DNA of 64,000 nucleotides, taken from NCBI RefSeq assembly GCF_900232945.1, contig NZ_OCTU01000001.1:243088-307087 (forward strand). The letters are read 5' to 3'. Positions 1 through 7,548 of the stretch are shown piece after piece (positions within the stretch are counted from its first letter, which is position 1; the number at the start of each line of letters is the position of its first letter). Source of the DNA: Urinicoccus timonensis (GTDB taxonomy: Bacteria > Bacillota > Clostridia > Tissierellales > Peptoniphilaceae). A program made the translations under genes and the position numbers. Below the pieces are notes generated by a model. The model saw only the letters and a list, made by a program, of their open reading frames with translations, was not told where the DNA came from and ran no database searches.

Positions 1-6
1 CTGATA

Positions 7-26
7 TGTACCCTCTTTACTGGACA
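7..26 (+). repeat. Left terminal inverted repeat of the IS
   Basis: TGTACCC at 7-13 and ACTGGACA at 19-26 match the reverse complement of the right end with the same five-base gap. Confidence 0.8.
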
Positions 27-48
27 AACCAGTAAGGAGGGTATTTTT

Positions 49-615
49 GTGAAATATAGCTATGAGTTCAAAAAAGAGTGCATACAGTTGTATAGGCAAG
101 GGAAATGGCCTGATACACCTGATGGGACCAAAGAAGAAAACCTTCATGCTTCCATTAGAAAATGGTTTAGATTAGAAGAACTTCATGGCCCAGAAATTTT
201 AAACCATGGAAATAATATCCACTGGACACCAGATGAAAAATTAGAAATGGTGTCGAAAGTGCTGGCTGGAAATTCAATAAAGGCAACTGCAATCGAAAAT
301 GGAATAAATGAAGGACAACTTTATTCATGGCTTAACAAGTATAAAAAGGATGGATATAATGGTCTTGTGAATAAAAAGAAAGGCCGTAAATCTAAAAATA
401 CAACCATGAAAAAGAAAAATATCCATAAACCAAAAGAACTGAATGAATCCGAAAGAGAAGAACTCATAAGACTTAGAGCAGAAAATGAATATATGAAGGC
501 TGAGAATGAAATAATAAAAAAAGAGATCGCCTTGAGAGAAGAACGTTACGCTGCGCAACTCAAGGCGAAAAAGCAGCGATTGTCAAAGAACTCAAAGAAA
601 AAGGATACAGACTAA
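49..615 (+). CDS. IS3-family transposase OrfA
   Basis: 188 residues with a GTG start behind an AGGAGG site about 8 bases upstream. OrfA provides DNA binding and directs the transposase to the IS ends. Two helix-turn-helix-like segments are readable (about residues 5-45 and 65-105; the second holds the EGQLYSWLNKYK stretch), followed by a basic KKKGRKSK patch and a coiled-coil-like region (about 130-165, LRAENEYMKAENE) for multimerisation. Two AAAAAG runs (568-573 and 598-603) in the lysine-rich 3' end are candidate -1 slippery sites giving the OrfAB fusion. Length and layout are normal for IS150-type OrfA. Confidence 0.88.
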   Translation: MKYSYEFKKECIQLYRQGKWPDTPDGTKEENLHASIRKWFRLEELHGPEILNHGNNIHWTPDEKLEMVSKVLAGNSIKATAIENGINEGQLYSWLNKYKKDGYNGLVNKKKGRKSKNTTMKKKNIHKPKELNESEREELIRLRAENEYMKAENEIIKKEIALREERYAAQLKAKKQRLSKNSKKKDTD

Positions 616-638
616 AGGATCTTTTAAGAGCCATTGAT

Positions 639-1433
639 TTGCCGAGGTCAACATACTACTTTGAACTAAATAAAGTGGATAAAATAAAAGTTAAGAATCG
701 TCCGATTGCAGATAAAATAGCCCAAATCTTTCACCTACACAAAGGAAGATATGGAGTGCGAAGAGTCTATATGGAGTTAATAAATCAAGGCTATGTCATA
801 AACCATAAAAAAGTACAAAGGATTATGCACGAACGAAAACTTTTTGGAAAGGGCTCTAAAGAAAAATACCACTCCTATCAGGGGAAAATAGGTAAAGTAG
901 CAGATAATCTAATCAATAGAGACTTCAAAGCAGATAGACCTTTACAAAAATGGACCACGGATGTCTCTGAATTTAAATTTTCTTGGGGTAAATGCTACAT
1001 CTCTCCAATACTTGATATGTATACCAATGAGATTATCTCCTACGACTTATCCTTAAGTCCTAATTTAAAACAAATATCTACTATGTTAAGAAGAGCATTT
1101 AGAAAATTTCCAAAACTAAAGAACTTAATACTACATTCAGATCAAGGATGGCAATACCAACATAAATATTATGTAAATGAACTTAAAAAACATGGGATAA
1201 AGCAATCCATGTCAAGAAAAGGGAATTGCTATGATAACTCCATTATGGAAACATTCTTTGGAAGGCTAAAAAATGAAATGTATTATGGTTACGAAAAGAG
1301 CTATCGCTCTTTTGACGAATTTTCGAGAGCAATAGAGGAGTATATAGATTATTACAATAACGAAAGAATTCAATCAAAAACAAAATGGATGCCACCTACA
1401 AAGTATAGGTTAGCATCCACTACAACGAATTAA
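639..1433 (+). CDS. IS3-family transposase OrfB (DDE integrase)
   Basis: The catalytic part of the transposase. The listed start is a TTG, but the frame stays open upstream through the end of orfA (at least from about 540), encoding KAAIVKELKEKGYRLKDLL, a typical OrfAB junction. The natural product is therefore probably an OrfAB fusion made by -1 frameshifting. An HTH_21-like segment (residues about 20-60, HLHKGRYGVRRVYMELINQG) precedes the rve core. DDE residues are in TTDVSEF, LHSDQGWQYQ and NSIMETFFGRLKNE. No stop or frameshift breaks the frame, so the copy may be active. Confidence 0.9.
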   Translation: MPRSTYYFELNKVDKIKVKNRPIADKIAQIFHLHKGRYGVRRVYMELINQGYVINHKKVQRIMHERKLFGKGSKEKYHSYQGKIGKVADNLINRDFKADRPLQKWTTDVSEFKFSWGKCYISPILDMYTNEIISYDLSLSPNLKQISTMLRRAFRKFPKLKNLILHSDQGWQYQHKYYVNELKKHGIKQSMSRKGNCYDNSIMETFFGRLKNEMYYGYEKSYRSFDEFSRAIEEYIDYYNNERIQSKTKWMPPTKYRLASTTTN

Positions 1434-1443
1434 TTAAATATTG

Positions 1444-1463
1444 TGTCCAGTTTTATGGGTACA
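1444..1463 (-). repeat. Right terminal inverted repeat of the IS
   Basis: TGTCCAGT at 1444-1451 and GGGTACA at 1457-1463 mirror the left end. Immediately outside it, AGGGCGGATTTTTTT looks like the 3' arm and U-tract of an intrinsic terminator, so the IS may have landed in a terminator. Confidence 0.8.
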
Positions 1464-1509
1464 CATCATCCAGGGCGGATTTTTTTATGGTCTTATGCTT
1501 TTTTTCATC

Positions 1510-2565
1510 TTAGTAGTCTTCTGTACGGTCTTGAATGTTAATGTCCCCATCTACCCTATTTAGAATTTCTTGGATTTCTGCCTTGGAGAAGTCTCCTAGG
1601 GGGACTCTTATGGGGTTGTTGAAGATTTCTTGGTAGGTGGAAATGGTCTCTTCCCGCGTCATGAAGTGGTCATGAAGGGGGAAGCGGAAGGTATCTATGC
1701 TTCCATCAAAGTTTGGATAATAGTGAAAATGAACCATACAGGCCATGCAGTCGTCATTATAGAGTCCGGTGTATCTTCTTGGATAGGTAAGGTCTCCTGG
1801 TTGGGTCCAGACACCAAGCTCTGTTCCAGGAGCAGTCACACTGTAGCTGAGCTCGCCATCCTTTAAAAGGTCCAGGGCCCTTGGCTTGATGTAAAAGTCG
1901 TTAAAGTGACCGGATGCATGGTAGGACAACCAGGCCAAGGCCACTTCGACATCCTTGTTGCTATGGCCGGGAAAGTCTGGAGAGGGTTTTTGGCCCATGG
2001 CTTTTTCATAGGCGATTTTTTCTGCCAAACTGGCTTGGGCCATTTTATTATCGTAGAGGTAGGGAAGGAGGTCCTTGGAGCTGGCAGTCTTTTTTGCTTG
2101 GCCCAGAGAATAACCCTCACCTACAACGGCTACTTGGTTGGCTTGGTCCCAAGAGACTTTTTCTCCAAAGAGTTCTGCCACATTTCTCAAGGGCACAAAG
2201 GTCCGATTTTGTCTTACTTGGGGAGCATGGTCCAGCATCAGGCGTTTTTCCTCTCCTTGACGGTAGAGAAAAACCAAGCGTTCATTTATGCTCATGGTTA
2301 TGGATTGGTAGTCCTTGCCTTCTTTTTCATTGCTAATGACGATAATGTTTGGGTCTTCTTGGTTCCAGATCACTTTTTTGCCCAGGTTTTCAGATACCAA
2401 GCGCAAGGGAATCATGGTTCTTTGCTGGTCGGCATAGGGAGCAACATCGGACTTTACAAAATTTCCCTTGACCCAAATCCGCACAGGACTCACTGCCTTG
2501 GACTGGATGGGAAGACAGACCAAGAGGCCTGCTAAAAGGGCTAGAAGTGTACATTTTTTCTTCAT
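1510..2565 (-). CDS. Secreted protein with copper amine oxidase N-terminal (stalk) domains
   Basis: 351 residues from the ATG at 2565, chosen because AGGAGG sits 7 bases upstream and a signal peptide (KKK, hydrophobic core, IQSKA) follows at once; a longer frame from 2601 would bury it. Two stalk-type repeats follow: RTMIPLRLVSENLGKKVIW (about residues 50-70) and RTFVPLRNVAELFGEKVSW (about 120-140). The C-terminal 190 residues are not recognised and hold a CxxC followed by HFHYYP. Stalk domains are common in secreted proteins of anaerobic Firmicutes and do not imply copper or amine oxidase activity. Cell-surface location is inferred; function is unknown. Confidence 0.75.
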   Translation of the reverse strand: MKKKCTLLALLAGLLVCLPIQSKAVSPVRIWVKGNFVKSDVAPYADQQRTMIPLRLVSENLGKKVIWNQEDPNIIVISNEKEGKDYQSITMSINERLVFLYRQGEEKRLMLDHAPQVRQNRTFVPLRNVAELFGEKVSWDQANQVAVVGEGYSLGQAKKTASSKDLLPYLYDNKMAQASLAEKIAYEKAMGQKPSPDFPGHSNKDVEVALAWLSYHASGHFNDFYIKPRALDLLKDGELSYSVTAPGTELGVWTQPGDLTYPRRYTGLYNDDCMACMVHFHYYPNFDGSIDTFRFPLHDHFMTREETISTYQEIFNNPIRVPLGDFSKAEIQEILNRVDGDINIQDRTEDY

Positions 2566-2585
2566 GATATCCTCCTGATTCAAGC

Positions 2586-2613
2586 AAAGGAAAGGGATCA
2601 CTCCCTTTCCTTT
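2586..2613 (-). terminator. Hairpin downstream of the flavodiiron gene
   Basis: A perfect 12-bp stem (AAAGGAAAGGGA / TCCCTTTCCTTT) with a 4-base loop lies between the flavodiiron stop and the stalk gene start. The T-run after it is short (TTT, then GC), so it may be a weak terminator or a processing hairpin. Confidence 0.5.
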
Positions 2614-2631
2614 AGAATACTAGGTTTACTT

Positions 2632-3852
2632 TTATTTATATTGGTCAGGATAGGCTTTTTTTAAAGCAGCTGCCATTTCTCGACCCAATTTCATACATTC
2701 TTCAATGTCGTCTTCTTTAAGAGCACCTTGGACATTGGGAGTGGTTTCTAAAAGGTCCCACTTGCACTTTTCAGCAAAGGCGGCAAATTCTTTTTCGGCT
2801 CCACCACCCCAGGAATAGGAGGAGAAGTAGCCAAAGATATGGTTCTTCATCTTTTGCTTGTTTAGAGTTGCTACGAAATTAGCCATGGGTGGGAAAAGGC
2901 CTACATTATAGGTTGGACAACCCAGTAGGATTCCCCTGTACCGCCAAGCTTCAGCAATGAGGTTGCTCAAGGGGTATTCTGAAATGTTGCGAATCCGGAT
3001 GTTGGAAATGCCTTCTTCGGCCATGCTCCGGGCAATCATTTCTGCCATTTTTTCTGTATGACCGTACATGGACCCATAGACCAACAAGACCCCATTTTCT
3101 GTTTCTTGATTGGCTAGTTTAGAGTAAAGGTCCACGATAATGCCGGGGTTTTTCCGCCATACAATTCCGTGGTCAGGACAGATGGTCTTGATATCCAAAT
3201 CTTTTAATTTGTCCAGGGCCCGGACAACTTGACCGGAATACTTGCCTACAATGTTGGTATAGTAACGGATGGTTTCGTCCTTGTAAAAGTCAAAGTTGAT
3301 TTCGTCATCAAAGATGGCTCCATCTAGGGTTCCATAGCCCCCAAAAGCATCTTGGGAGAAGAGGGTTCCTGTAGATTTTTCAAAGGCCACCATGGATTCT
3401 GGCCAATGGACCATGGGAGTGGTGTAGAAGGTCAAGGAAGTATTGCCAATGGCTACTTCTTCCCCATCCTTAACTACCAGGATATTTTCTGTCAGGTCGT
3501 AAAAATGGTCCAAGAAGTCCTTGGTTTTCTTGTTCCCGATAATCTTAATGTTTGGGAAACGCTCTACTAAAACCGGTAGAGAAGAGGTGTGGTCGGGTTC
3601 CATGTGGTTGACGACAACATAGTCAATGTCCCGGTCTCCTAAGACAGAGTAGATATTAGCAAGAAATTCATCAATAGAAGGTATTTTTACACAGTCCAGC
3701 AGGCAAACTTCGTCTCCCCCATCTAAAAGATAGGAGTTGTAGCTGATTCCATCTGGTAGGGGCCACATGCCTTCAAAAAGGTGGGTATAGCGGTCATTGA
3801 CGCCAATATAAGTCAAATGATCATTAATTTTTACAGTTAATGGGTTATTCAT
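2632..3852 (-). CDS. Flavodiiron protein (A-type flavoprotein, FprA family)
   Basis: Reduces O2 to water and/or NO to N2O, a detoxification enzyme typical of anaerobes, in the cytoplasm. The 406-residue length is normal. The N-terminal beta-lactamase-like di-iron domain (about 1-245) carries the full ligand set: H83, E85, D87 and H88 in NHMEPDH, H149, D168 and H228. The C-terminal flavodoxin domain starts near residue 253 with an FMN-binding loop YGSMYGHTEKM. No rubredoxin domain is fused, so electrons must come from a separate rubredoxin or reductase. It appears monocistronic, with a hairpin downstream. Whether O2 or NO is the true substrate cannot be told from sequence. Confidence 0.92.
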   Translation of the reverse strand: MNNPLTVKINDHLTYIGVNDRYTHLFEGMWPLPDGISYNSYLLDGGDEVCLLDCVKIPSIDEFLANIYSVLGDRDIDYVVVNHMEPDHTSSLPVLVERFPNIKIIGNKKTKDFLDHFYDLTENILVVKDGEEVAIGNTSLTFYTTPMVHWPESMVAFEKSTGTLFSQDAFGGYGTLDGAIFDDEINFDFYKDETIRYYTNIVGKYSGQVVRALDKLKDLDIKTICPDHGIVWRKNPGIIVDLYSKLANQETENGVLLVYGSMYGHTEKMAEMIARSMAEEGISNIRIRNISEYPLSNLIAEAWRYRGILLGCPTYNVGLFPPMANFVATLNKQKMKNHIFGYFSSYSWGGGAEKEFAAFAEKCKWDLLETTPNVQGALKEDDIEECMKLGREMAAALKKAYPDQYK

Positions 3853-3945
3853 TCAATTTTCCTTTCTGCTTTTATTTCTTCAACAAACTAACTTAAGTTC
3901 ATTTTACTCTATGCAAGGCTTTTCTTCAAGACTTTCAGGCTCTTT

Positions 3946-4764
3946 TTAAGAGTCATACTTATCTAGAAAGCTTTTCTTTTCTCCATTTTCAATCCAACCA
4001 ATAATGGCATCTTGGTTGACGTTTTCTGCCGACCGAAAGATGGAAATTTCCACATTTTTATTGTCCTCTTTCATATCCTCAATCATCTGCTTGATCTTAA
4101 AGCGGGTACTGGAGTCTTTTTTCTGGGTTACCGTACAGGCGCAGTCAATGGCTTCATAGCCCGTAGACCGCATAAATCGGATGATGTCTTCCTCGTGGAT
4201 CAGGTACATGGGCCGGATAAGCTCCAGGCCCTGGAAGTTTTGGGACTTCAACTTGGGCATCATGGTTTTAAAATTGGCACTATAGAGGACATTCATCAAG
4301 ATGGTTTCAATGACGTCGTTAAAGTGGTGGCCCAGGGCCAATTTATTGCAACCCAGCTCTTGGGCCCGGTTGTAGAGGTTGCCCCGGCGCATCCGGGCGC
4401 ACATATAACAGGGGGCGCCACCGTCTGTCATCTTCTCTGCCACTTCAAAGACGTCGCTGTCGTGGACCTTGACGGGAATCCCCAGGCCCTGGCAGGTTTC
4501 TTCCACCTGTTTTCTCACTTCTGGCCGGTAACCCGGATCCATACAGATAAATTCCAGGTCAAAAGATTGCTGACCATGTCTTTGGAGCTCTTGGAAGAGC
4601 TTGGCCAGGGTCAGGGAGTCCTTGCCCCCAGAAATGGCCACGGCAATCTTGTCTCCTTCTTCCACCAGCTGATAGTTCTTTACTGCCCGAATAAAACGAA
4701 CCCAAAGCTCTTTACGGTAGCTTTTAATTAAACTTCTTTCGATTTCTCCTACAGACTTCTTCAC
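3946..4764 (-). CDS. TtcA-like PP-loop ATPase (tRNA thiolation family)
   Basis: Adenylates a substrate for sulfur transfer; TtcA makes 2-thiocytidine in tRNA. SGGKDS at residues 45-50 is the PP-loop. C119 and C122 (CYMC) with C208/C210 match the three-cysteine Fe-S pattern of TtcA-type enzymes, and GHHFNDVIETILMN is the second family signature. Its start overlaps the MsrAB stop by 4 bases (ATGA), so the pair is translationally coupled. The exact tRNA target is inference, as Firmicutes members of this family are mostly uncharacterised. Confidence 0.8.
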   Translation of the reverse strand: MKKSVGEIERSLIKSYRKELWVRFIRAVKNYQLVEEGDKIAVAISGGKDSLTLAKLFQELQRHGQQSFDLEFICMDPGYRPEVRKQVEETCQGLGIPVKVHDSDVFEVAEKMTDGGAPCYMCARMRRGNLYNRAQELGCNKLALGHHFNDVIETILMNVLYSANFKTMMPKLKSQNFQGLELIRPMYLIHEEDIIRFMRSTGYEAIDCACTVTQKKDSSTRFKIKQMIEDMKEDNKNVEISIFRSAENVNQDAIIGWIENGEKKSFLDKYDS

Positions 4765-5696
4765 GATTTTCCTTCCAACTCCTTTAGGTCTTGAATATAT
4801 TGACCATATCCTTCTTTTTCCATGTCTTCCAAGGGGATAAAGTCTAAAACAGCCCCATTAATACAATAGCGAAGGCCCCCTTGGTCCTGGGGTCCGTCCT
4901 CAAATACGTGGCCCAAGTGTCCCTTAGAGGACCGAGACCGGACTTCTTGCCGGACCATTCCATGGGACCGGTCCAGACGGTAGTCCACGGCATCCTCCAT
5001 AATGGGTTTGGTAAAAGAGGGCCAACCACAGCCCGGTTCATACTGGTCCTTGGATAGAAACAAGGGCTTGCGGGTCAATTTATCTACGAAAATTCCCGGT
5101 CCTTGTTTTTTGTAATAGGGATGGGAAAAGGGGGCCTCTGTGGCATTTTCTCTTAGGACTTGGTAGCCCAGGGCCCCTAGCTTCTTCTTTTCCTCCGCCA
5201 GATCATCCAGGGGCTTGTCTGCCAGAGTCAGGTCCACATGGCAATAGCCCAGAGGATTTTTATCCAAATAGTCTTGGTGGTAGTCTTCAGCCGGATAAAA
5301 ATTTTCCAGGGCCTTGACTTCCACTTGTAGGGGGTTGGCATAGTCTTTTGCCAAAGAGGCCAGTTGGTTTTGAATTCTTGCCTCCTCTGCCGGGTCAAGA
5401 AAATAAATCCCCGTCCGGTATTGGATTCCTCGGTCATTGCCTTGACGGTTTAGGCTGGTAGGATCAATAATCCGAAAGAGATGGCGGATTAAATCCTCCA
5501 GGGAAATTTCCTCCTCCCGGTAGGTCAAGGCCACAGCCTCTGCAAAGCCAGATTGGCCCCGGCAAACTTCCTGGTAGTCAGGATTTGTCCCTTGACCATT
5601 GGCATAGCCCACCTGGCTATCTAGGACTCCAGGAATCCGTTTAAAATAAGCCTGGACGCCCCAAAAACATCCTCCAGCAAAAACAATTTTTTTCAT
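4761..5696 (-). CDS. msrAB: Peptide methionine sulfoxide reductase MsrA/MsrB fusion
   Basis: Repairs oxidised methionine: the MsrA domain acts on the S-sulfoxide and MsrB on the R-sulfoxide. The MsrA domain (about 1-160) has GGCFWG with catalytic C10. The MsrB domain (about 175-305) has GCGWPSF, GHLGHVFEDGP and the catalytic cysteine in RYCINGA (C278). The paired zinc CxxC motifs of some MsrB proteins are absent. There is no signal peptide, so the enzyme is cytoplasmic. AGGAGG precedes the start. It is first gene of a two-gene operon with the TtcA-like gene, linking oxidative repair and an oxygen-sensitive Fe-S enzyme. Confidence 0.93.
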   Translation of the reverse strand: MKKIVFAGGCFWGVQAYFKRIPGVLDSQVGYANGQGTNPDYQEVCRGQSGFAEAVALTYREEEISLEDLIRHLFRIIDPTSLNRQGNDRGIQYRTGIYFLDPAEEARIQNQLASLAKDYANPLQVEVKALENFYPAEDYHQDYLDKNPLGYCHVDLTLADKPLDDLAEEKKKLGALGYQVLRENATEAPFSHPYYKKQGPGIFVDKLTRKPLFLSKDQYEPGCGWPSFTKPIMEDAVDYRLDRSHGMVRQEVRSRSSKGHLGHVFEDGPQDQGGLRYCINGAVLDFIPLEDMEKEGYGQYIQDLKELEGKS

Positions 5697-5819
5697 GGAA
5701 TTTCCTCCTAAAATTTTTCTATTACAAGTATGTTACAGTTTAATGTTACTATGGTGTTTTCCCTTTTTCCTGGACAAAAATCATGTATAATAAATTTATA
5801 GAAAATGAGGTGAACTGTC

Positions 5820-6236
5820 TTGAAAAAAAGATTTATTTTTGTTCTTCTCATTATCAGTTTATGGTCCAATGCAATCTTTGCTAGTAGTACTGCGGCAATC
5901 TTTATTGACGGTCAACATGTTCCTGCACAGCCAAAATCCTACATCGAGTCTGGTAGAACGTATGTACCCTTGCGCTATATAACGGAAGAGTTGGGCTTTA
6001 CGGTGGACTGGATTGAAGAACAACAAGCGATTATTATCCAAAGGAAGAACTTTCCTACCCTTAAATTATTTGTTGGCAGTAACAAGGCCTTCGCGGGTAG
6101 TAAGACCCTAGACCTGGACGCTCCTGTCCAAATTCGAGGAGACCGGGCCTTTGTCCCCATTCGTTTCATTTCTGAACAATTGGGTTACAAGGTTCAATGG
6201 AACCCCAATGGAAACAAGGTCATTATCAACAAGTAA
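5820..6236 (+). CDS. Small secreted protein made of stalk (copper amine oxidase N-terminal) repeats
   Basis: 138 residues from a TTG start with GAGGTG upstream. A signal peptide (about 1-21, ending IFAS) is followed by two stalk-type half repeats, RTYVPLRYITEELGFTVDW and RAFVPIRFISEQLGYKVQW. Nothing else is attached, so it is a minimal member of the family. A TATAAT -10 box is visible near 5786-5791. Transcription ends at the hairpin just after the stop. Function unknown; surface location inferred. Confidence 0.75.
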   Translation: MKKRFIFVLLIISLWSNAIFASSTAAIFIDGQHVPAQPKSYIESGRTYVPLRYITEELGFTVDWIEEQQAIIIQRKNFPTLKLFVGSNKAFAGSKTLDLDAPVQIRGDRAFVPIRFISEQLGYKVQWNPNGNKVIINK

Positions 6237-6240
6237 TTTG

Positions 6241-6268
6241 AAAAAACGCCTTTTCAGGCGTTTTTTTA
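6241..6268 (+). terminator. Intrinsic terminator, shared by convergent genes
   Basis: AACGCC-TTTTCA-GGCGTT with a T7 run after it on the plus strand and an A-run before it, so it can work in both directions for the stalk gene and the small membrane gene. Confidence 0.85.
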
Positions 6269-6505
6269 TTGGATAAAAAAGAATAAAAAGCCAGCAATTA
6301 CTTGACTTAAGGCTAAAAAAAGAGACATTTGGTCCCCTTCCTCTAGATAGTTTAAAAAGCTAGAAAAACCGGCCAGGATAAAGGTTCCCGCCAGCATAAG
6401 AAAAAAGACCCGGTCCAATTGCCCGGCCATCAAGGACCGAAAAACCATCCCTAGAATGAGTATAAATTGCATGCCCTGGCTAATAGGGCCTATTTTGTCT
6501 TTCAT
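6266..6505 (-). CDS. Small hydrophobic membrane protein, unknown
   Basis: 79 residues, mostly hydrophobic, with three likely membrane segments (about 12-30, 33-50, 60-78) split by a short acidic EEGD loop. GGAGGATG stands directly upstream of the start. Not recognised as a named family; it appears to be transcribed alone and ends on the shared bidirectional terminator. Confidence 0.6.
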   Translation of the reverse strand: MKDKIGPISQGMQFILILGMVFRSLMAGQLDRVFFLMLAGTFILAGFSSFLNYLEEGDQMSLFLALSQVIAGFLFFFIQ

Positions 6506-6566
6506 ACATCCTCCTTGTCTATCTTTTCATTATACCCCTCTTGGCCAAAAATGAAAAGAAAAGGAC

Positions 6567-6595
6567 TTGCACTTTTGGTAAAGCTTTAGTAAAAT
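6567..6595 (+). promoter_or_regulatory. Promoter of the tRNA-Val gene
   Basis: TTGCAC (6567-6572) and TAAAAT (6590-6595) with a 17-base spacer, about 19 bases before the tRNA 5' end. Confidence 0.7.
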
Positions 6596-6613
6596 AGAAG
6601 TAGTTTCATATGG

Positions 6614-6689
6614 GGAGAGTTAGCTCAGCTGGTAGAGCACTACGTTGACATCGTAGGGGTCGCTGGTTCAAGTCCAGTACTGTCCACCA
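6614..6689 (+). tRNA. tRNA-Val (anticodon GAC)
   Basis: Cloverleaf is readable: D stem GCTC/GAGC, anticodon stem CTACG/CGTAG with loop TTGACAT (anticodon 6647-6649), T arm with TTCAAGT loop, encoded CCA at 6687-6689. The acceptor pairs GGAGAGT with ACTGTCC; position 4 is G opposite G69, a mismatch in an otherwise perfect stem. Anticodon GAC reads GUC/GUU valine codons. Confidence 0.93.
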
Positions 6690-6695
6690 ATTTAT

Positions 6696-6740
6696 AAATG
6701 GCTAGATTGCAAGTTTGCAATCTAGCCATTTTTATTTTTT
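6696..6740 (+). terminator. Intrinsic terminator of tRNA-Val
   Basis: A long near-perfect stem (AATGGCTAGATTGCAA with its complement, 6696-6731) is followed by TTTATTTTTT. Confidence 0.88.
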
Positions 6741-6814
6741 GATTCTTATGGGTTTGCTTATTTTTGCTTAAATTTCTATAAAAACCCCGCCAAAAATCCC
6801 ACCATCCATTTGTA

Positions 6815-6950
6815 AATTTAGGTTTGCAAAAAGGGCGACACAGCCGTCGATTTCTAGCTGTTCAAGCGAAGCTTTTACAGGAAATCTTGGCATGAGACCT
6901 GCCGACGAAATCAAAGATTTCGGGCTAGGGCTTCAAGGGCCGCCCTACAA
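6815..6950. other. Hairpin-rich non-coding element downstream of tRNA-Val
   Basis: No convincing gene lies between the tRNA terminator and 6967. Instead there are consecutive short inverted repeats: CGAC/GTCG (6836-6849), GGCA/TGCC (6889-6903), CGAAATC-AAA-GATTTCG (6906-6922) and AGGGC/GCCCT (6927-6946). A short open frame across it has no ribosome site. It resembles an interspersed intergenic repeat or a structured RNA; copy number cannot be seen here. Confidence 0.45.
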
Positions 6951-6966
6951 ATCCAACCTTAATTTT

Positions 6967-7548
6967 TTATTTTTTCAAGATAAAACGATAGGGATAGTCC
7001 ACGGCCTCTTGGGCATAGTCAATGCCAATGCGTTTTGTGGCTTCAATAGGGCCTTGAAAGCCATCATCCAAAAGATAGATGGACCCATCCAGGGTCTTTT
7101 TATTGTCTTCCAGGCTGATGCCCAGGGCCTGAGTCAACTTGGCCGGACCATTTAAGAGGTTTTTCTTTTGGTAGCCTGTGGCCTGGTCCTTGCCTTTTCC
7201 AAAGCGTCTTTGGTAGAAGGTTTCTTCTCCTTGGACGGGGTCCAGGGCCCGGATTAAAACGGCCTGGGCATTTCCTTCAGGCCCGGTGACTATGTTGAAG
7301 AGGGTGTGGATCCCATAGGTAAAGTAGGTATAGATGTGGCCTCCTTGAAAAAACAAGGGGGCAGTTCTCTGGGTTTTTTTCCCTCCATAGGCATGACAGG
7401 CCTTGTCGTCTTGTAGGTAGGCTTCCGTTTCGATAATCCGTCCCATGAGGACCTGGTCTTTTTCCTGGTGGCAAAGTATCTTGCCAATGAGGTCAGGGGC
7501 CAGGTCCAGGGCGTTGGCTTGGTAGTAGTCTAGGCTTAATTTCTTCAT
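6967..7548 (-). CDS. mpg: DNA-3-methyladenine glycosylase (AAG/MPG family)
   Basis: Removes alkylated purines from DNA in base excision repair. The 193-residue length is typical. Family signatures include GRIIETEAYLQDDKACHAYGG, where the E of ETEAY activates the water, and IYTYFTYGIHTLFN. Its start overlaps the aldehyde dehydrogenase stop by 4 bases, making it last gene of the SagB-like / flavodoxin / ALDH / glycosylase run on the minus strand. A second alkylation repair gene (ogt) lies at about 30.5 kb. Confidence 0.9.
   Translation of the reverse strand: MKKLSLDYYQANALDLAPDLIGKILCHQEKDQVLMGRIIETEAYLQDDKACHAYGGKKTQRTAPLFFQGGHIYTYFTYGIHTLFNIVTGPEGNAQAVLIRALDPVQGEETFYQRRFGKGKDQATGYQKKNLLNGPAKLTQALGISLEDNKKTLDGSIYLLDDGFQGPIEATKRIGIDYAQEAVDYPYRFILKK

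Larger units (their letters stand above)
7..1463 (+). mobile_element. IS3-family (IS150-like) insertion sequence, complete
   Basis: Two consecutive transposase frames lie between imperfect terminal inverted repeats. The ends share TGTACCC, then five unmatched bases, then ACTGGACA. The second frame has DDE integrase motifs and is in the -1 register relative to the first, the usual IS3 layout. No clear target duplication is visible: the left flank is only six bases, and the three bases next to each end (ATA and CAT) do not match. The element is more AT-rich than the genes that follow, consistent with transfer. Family assignment is firm; the exact subgroup is inferred from the OrfA type. Confidence 0.9.

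Noticed and set aside
1..1470. Target-site duplication of the IS
   Set aside because: The bases next to the two ends do not match, and only six bases of left flank are available.
1906..2535. Long open frame (about 209 codons) on the plus strand
   Set aside because: It is antisense to the stalk-domain gene, has no ribosome site, and its translation is low-complexity. Similar shadows over FprA, TtcA-like, ClC and EamA genes were left out.
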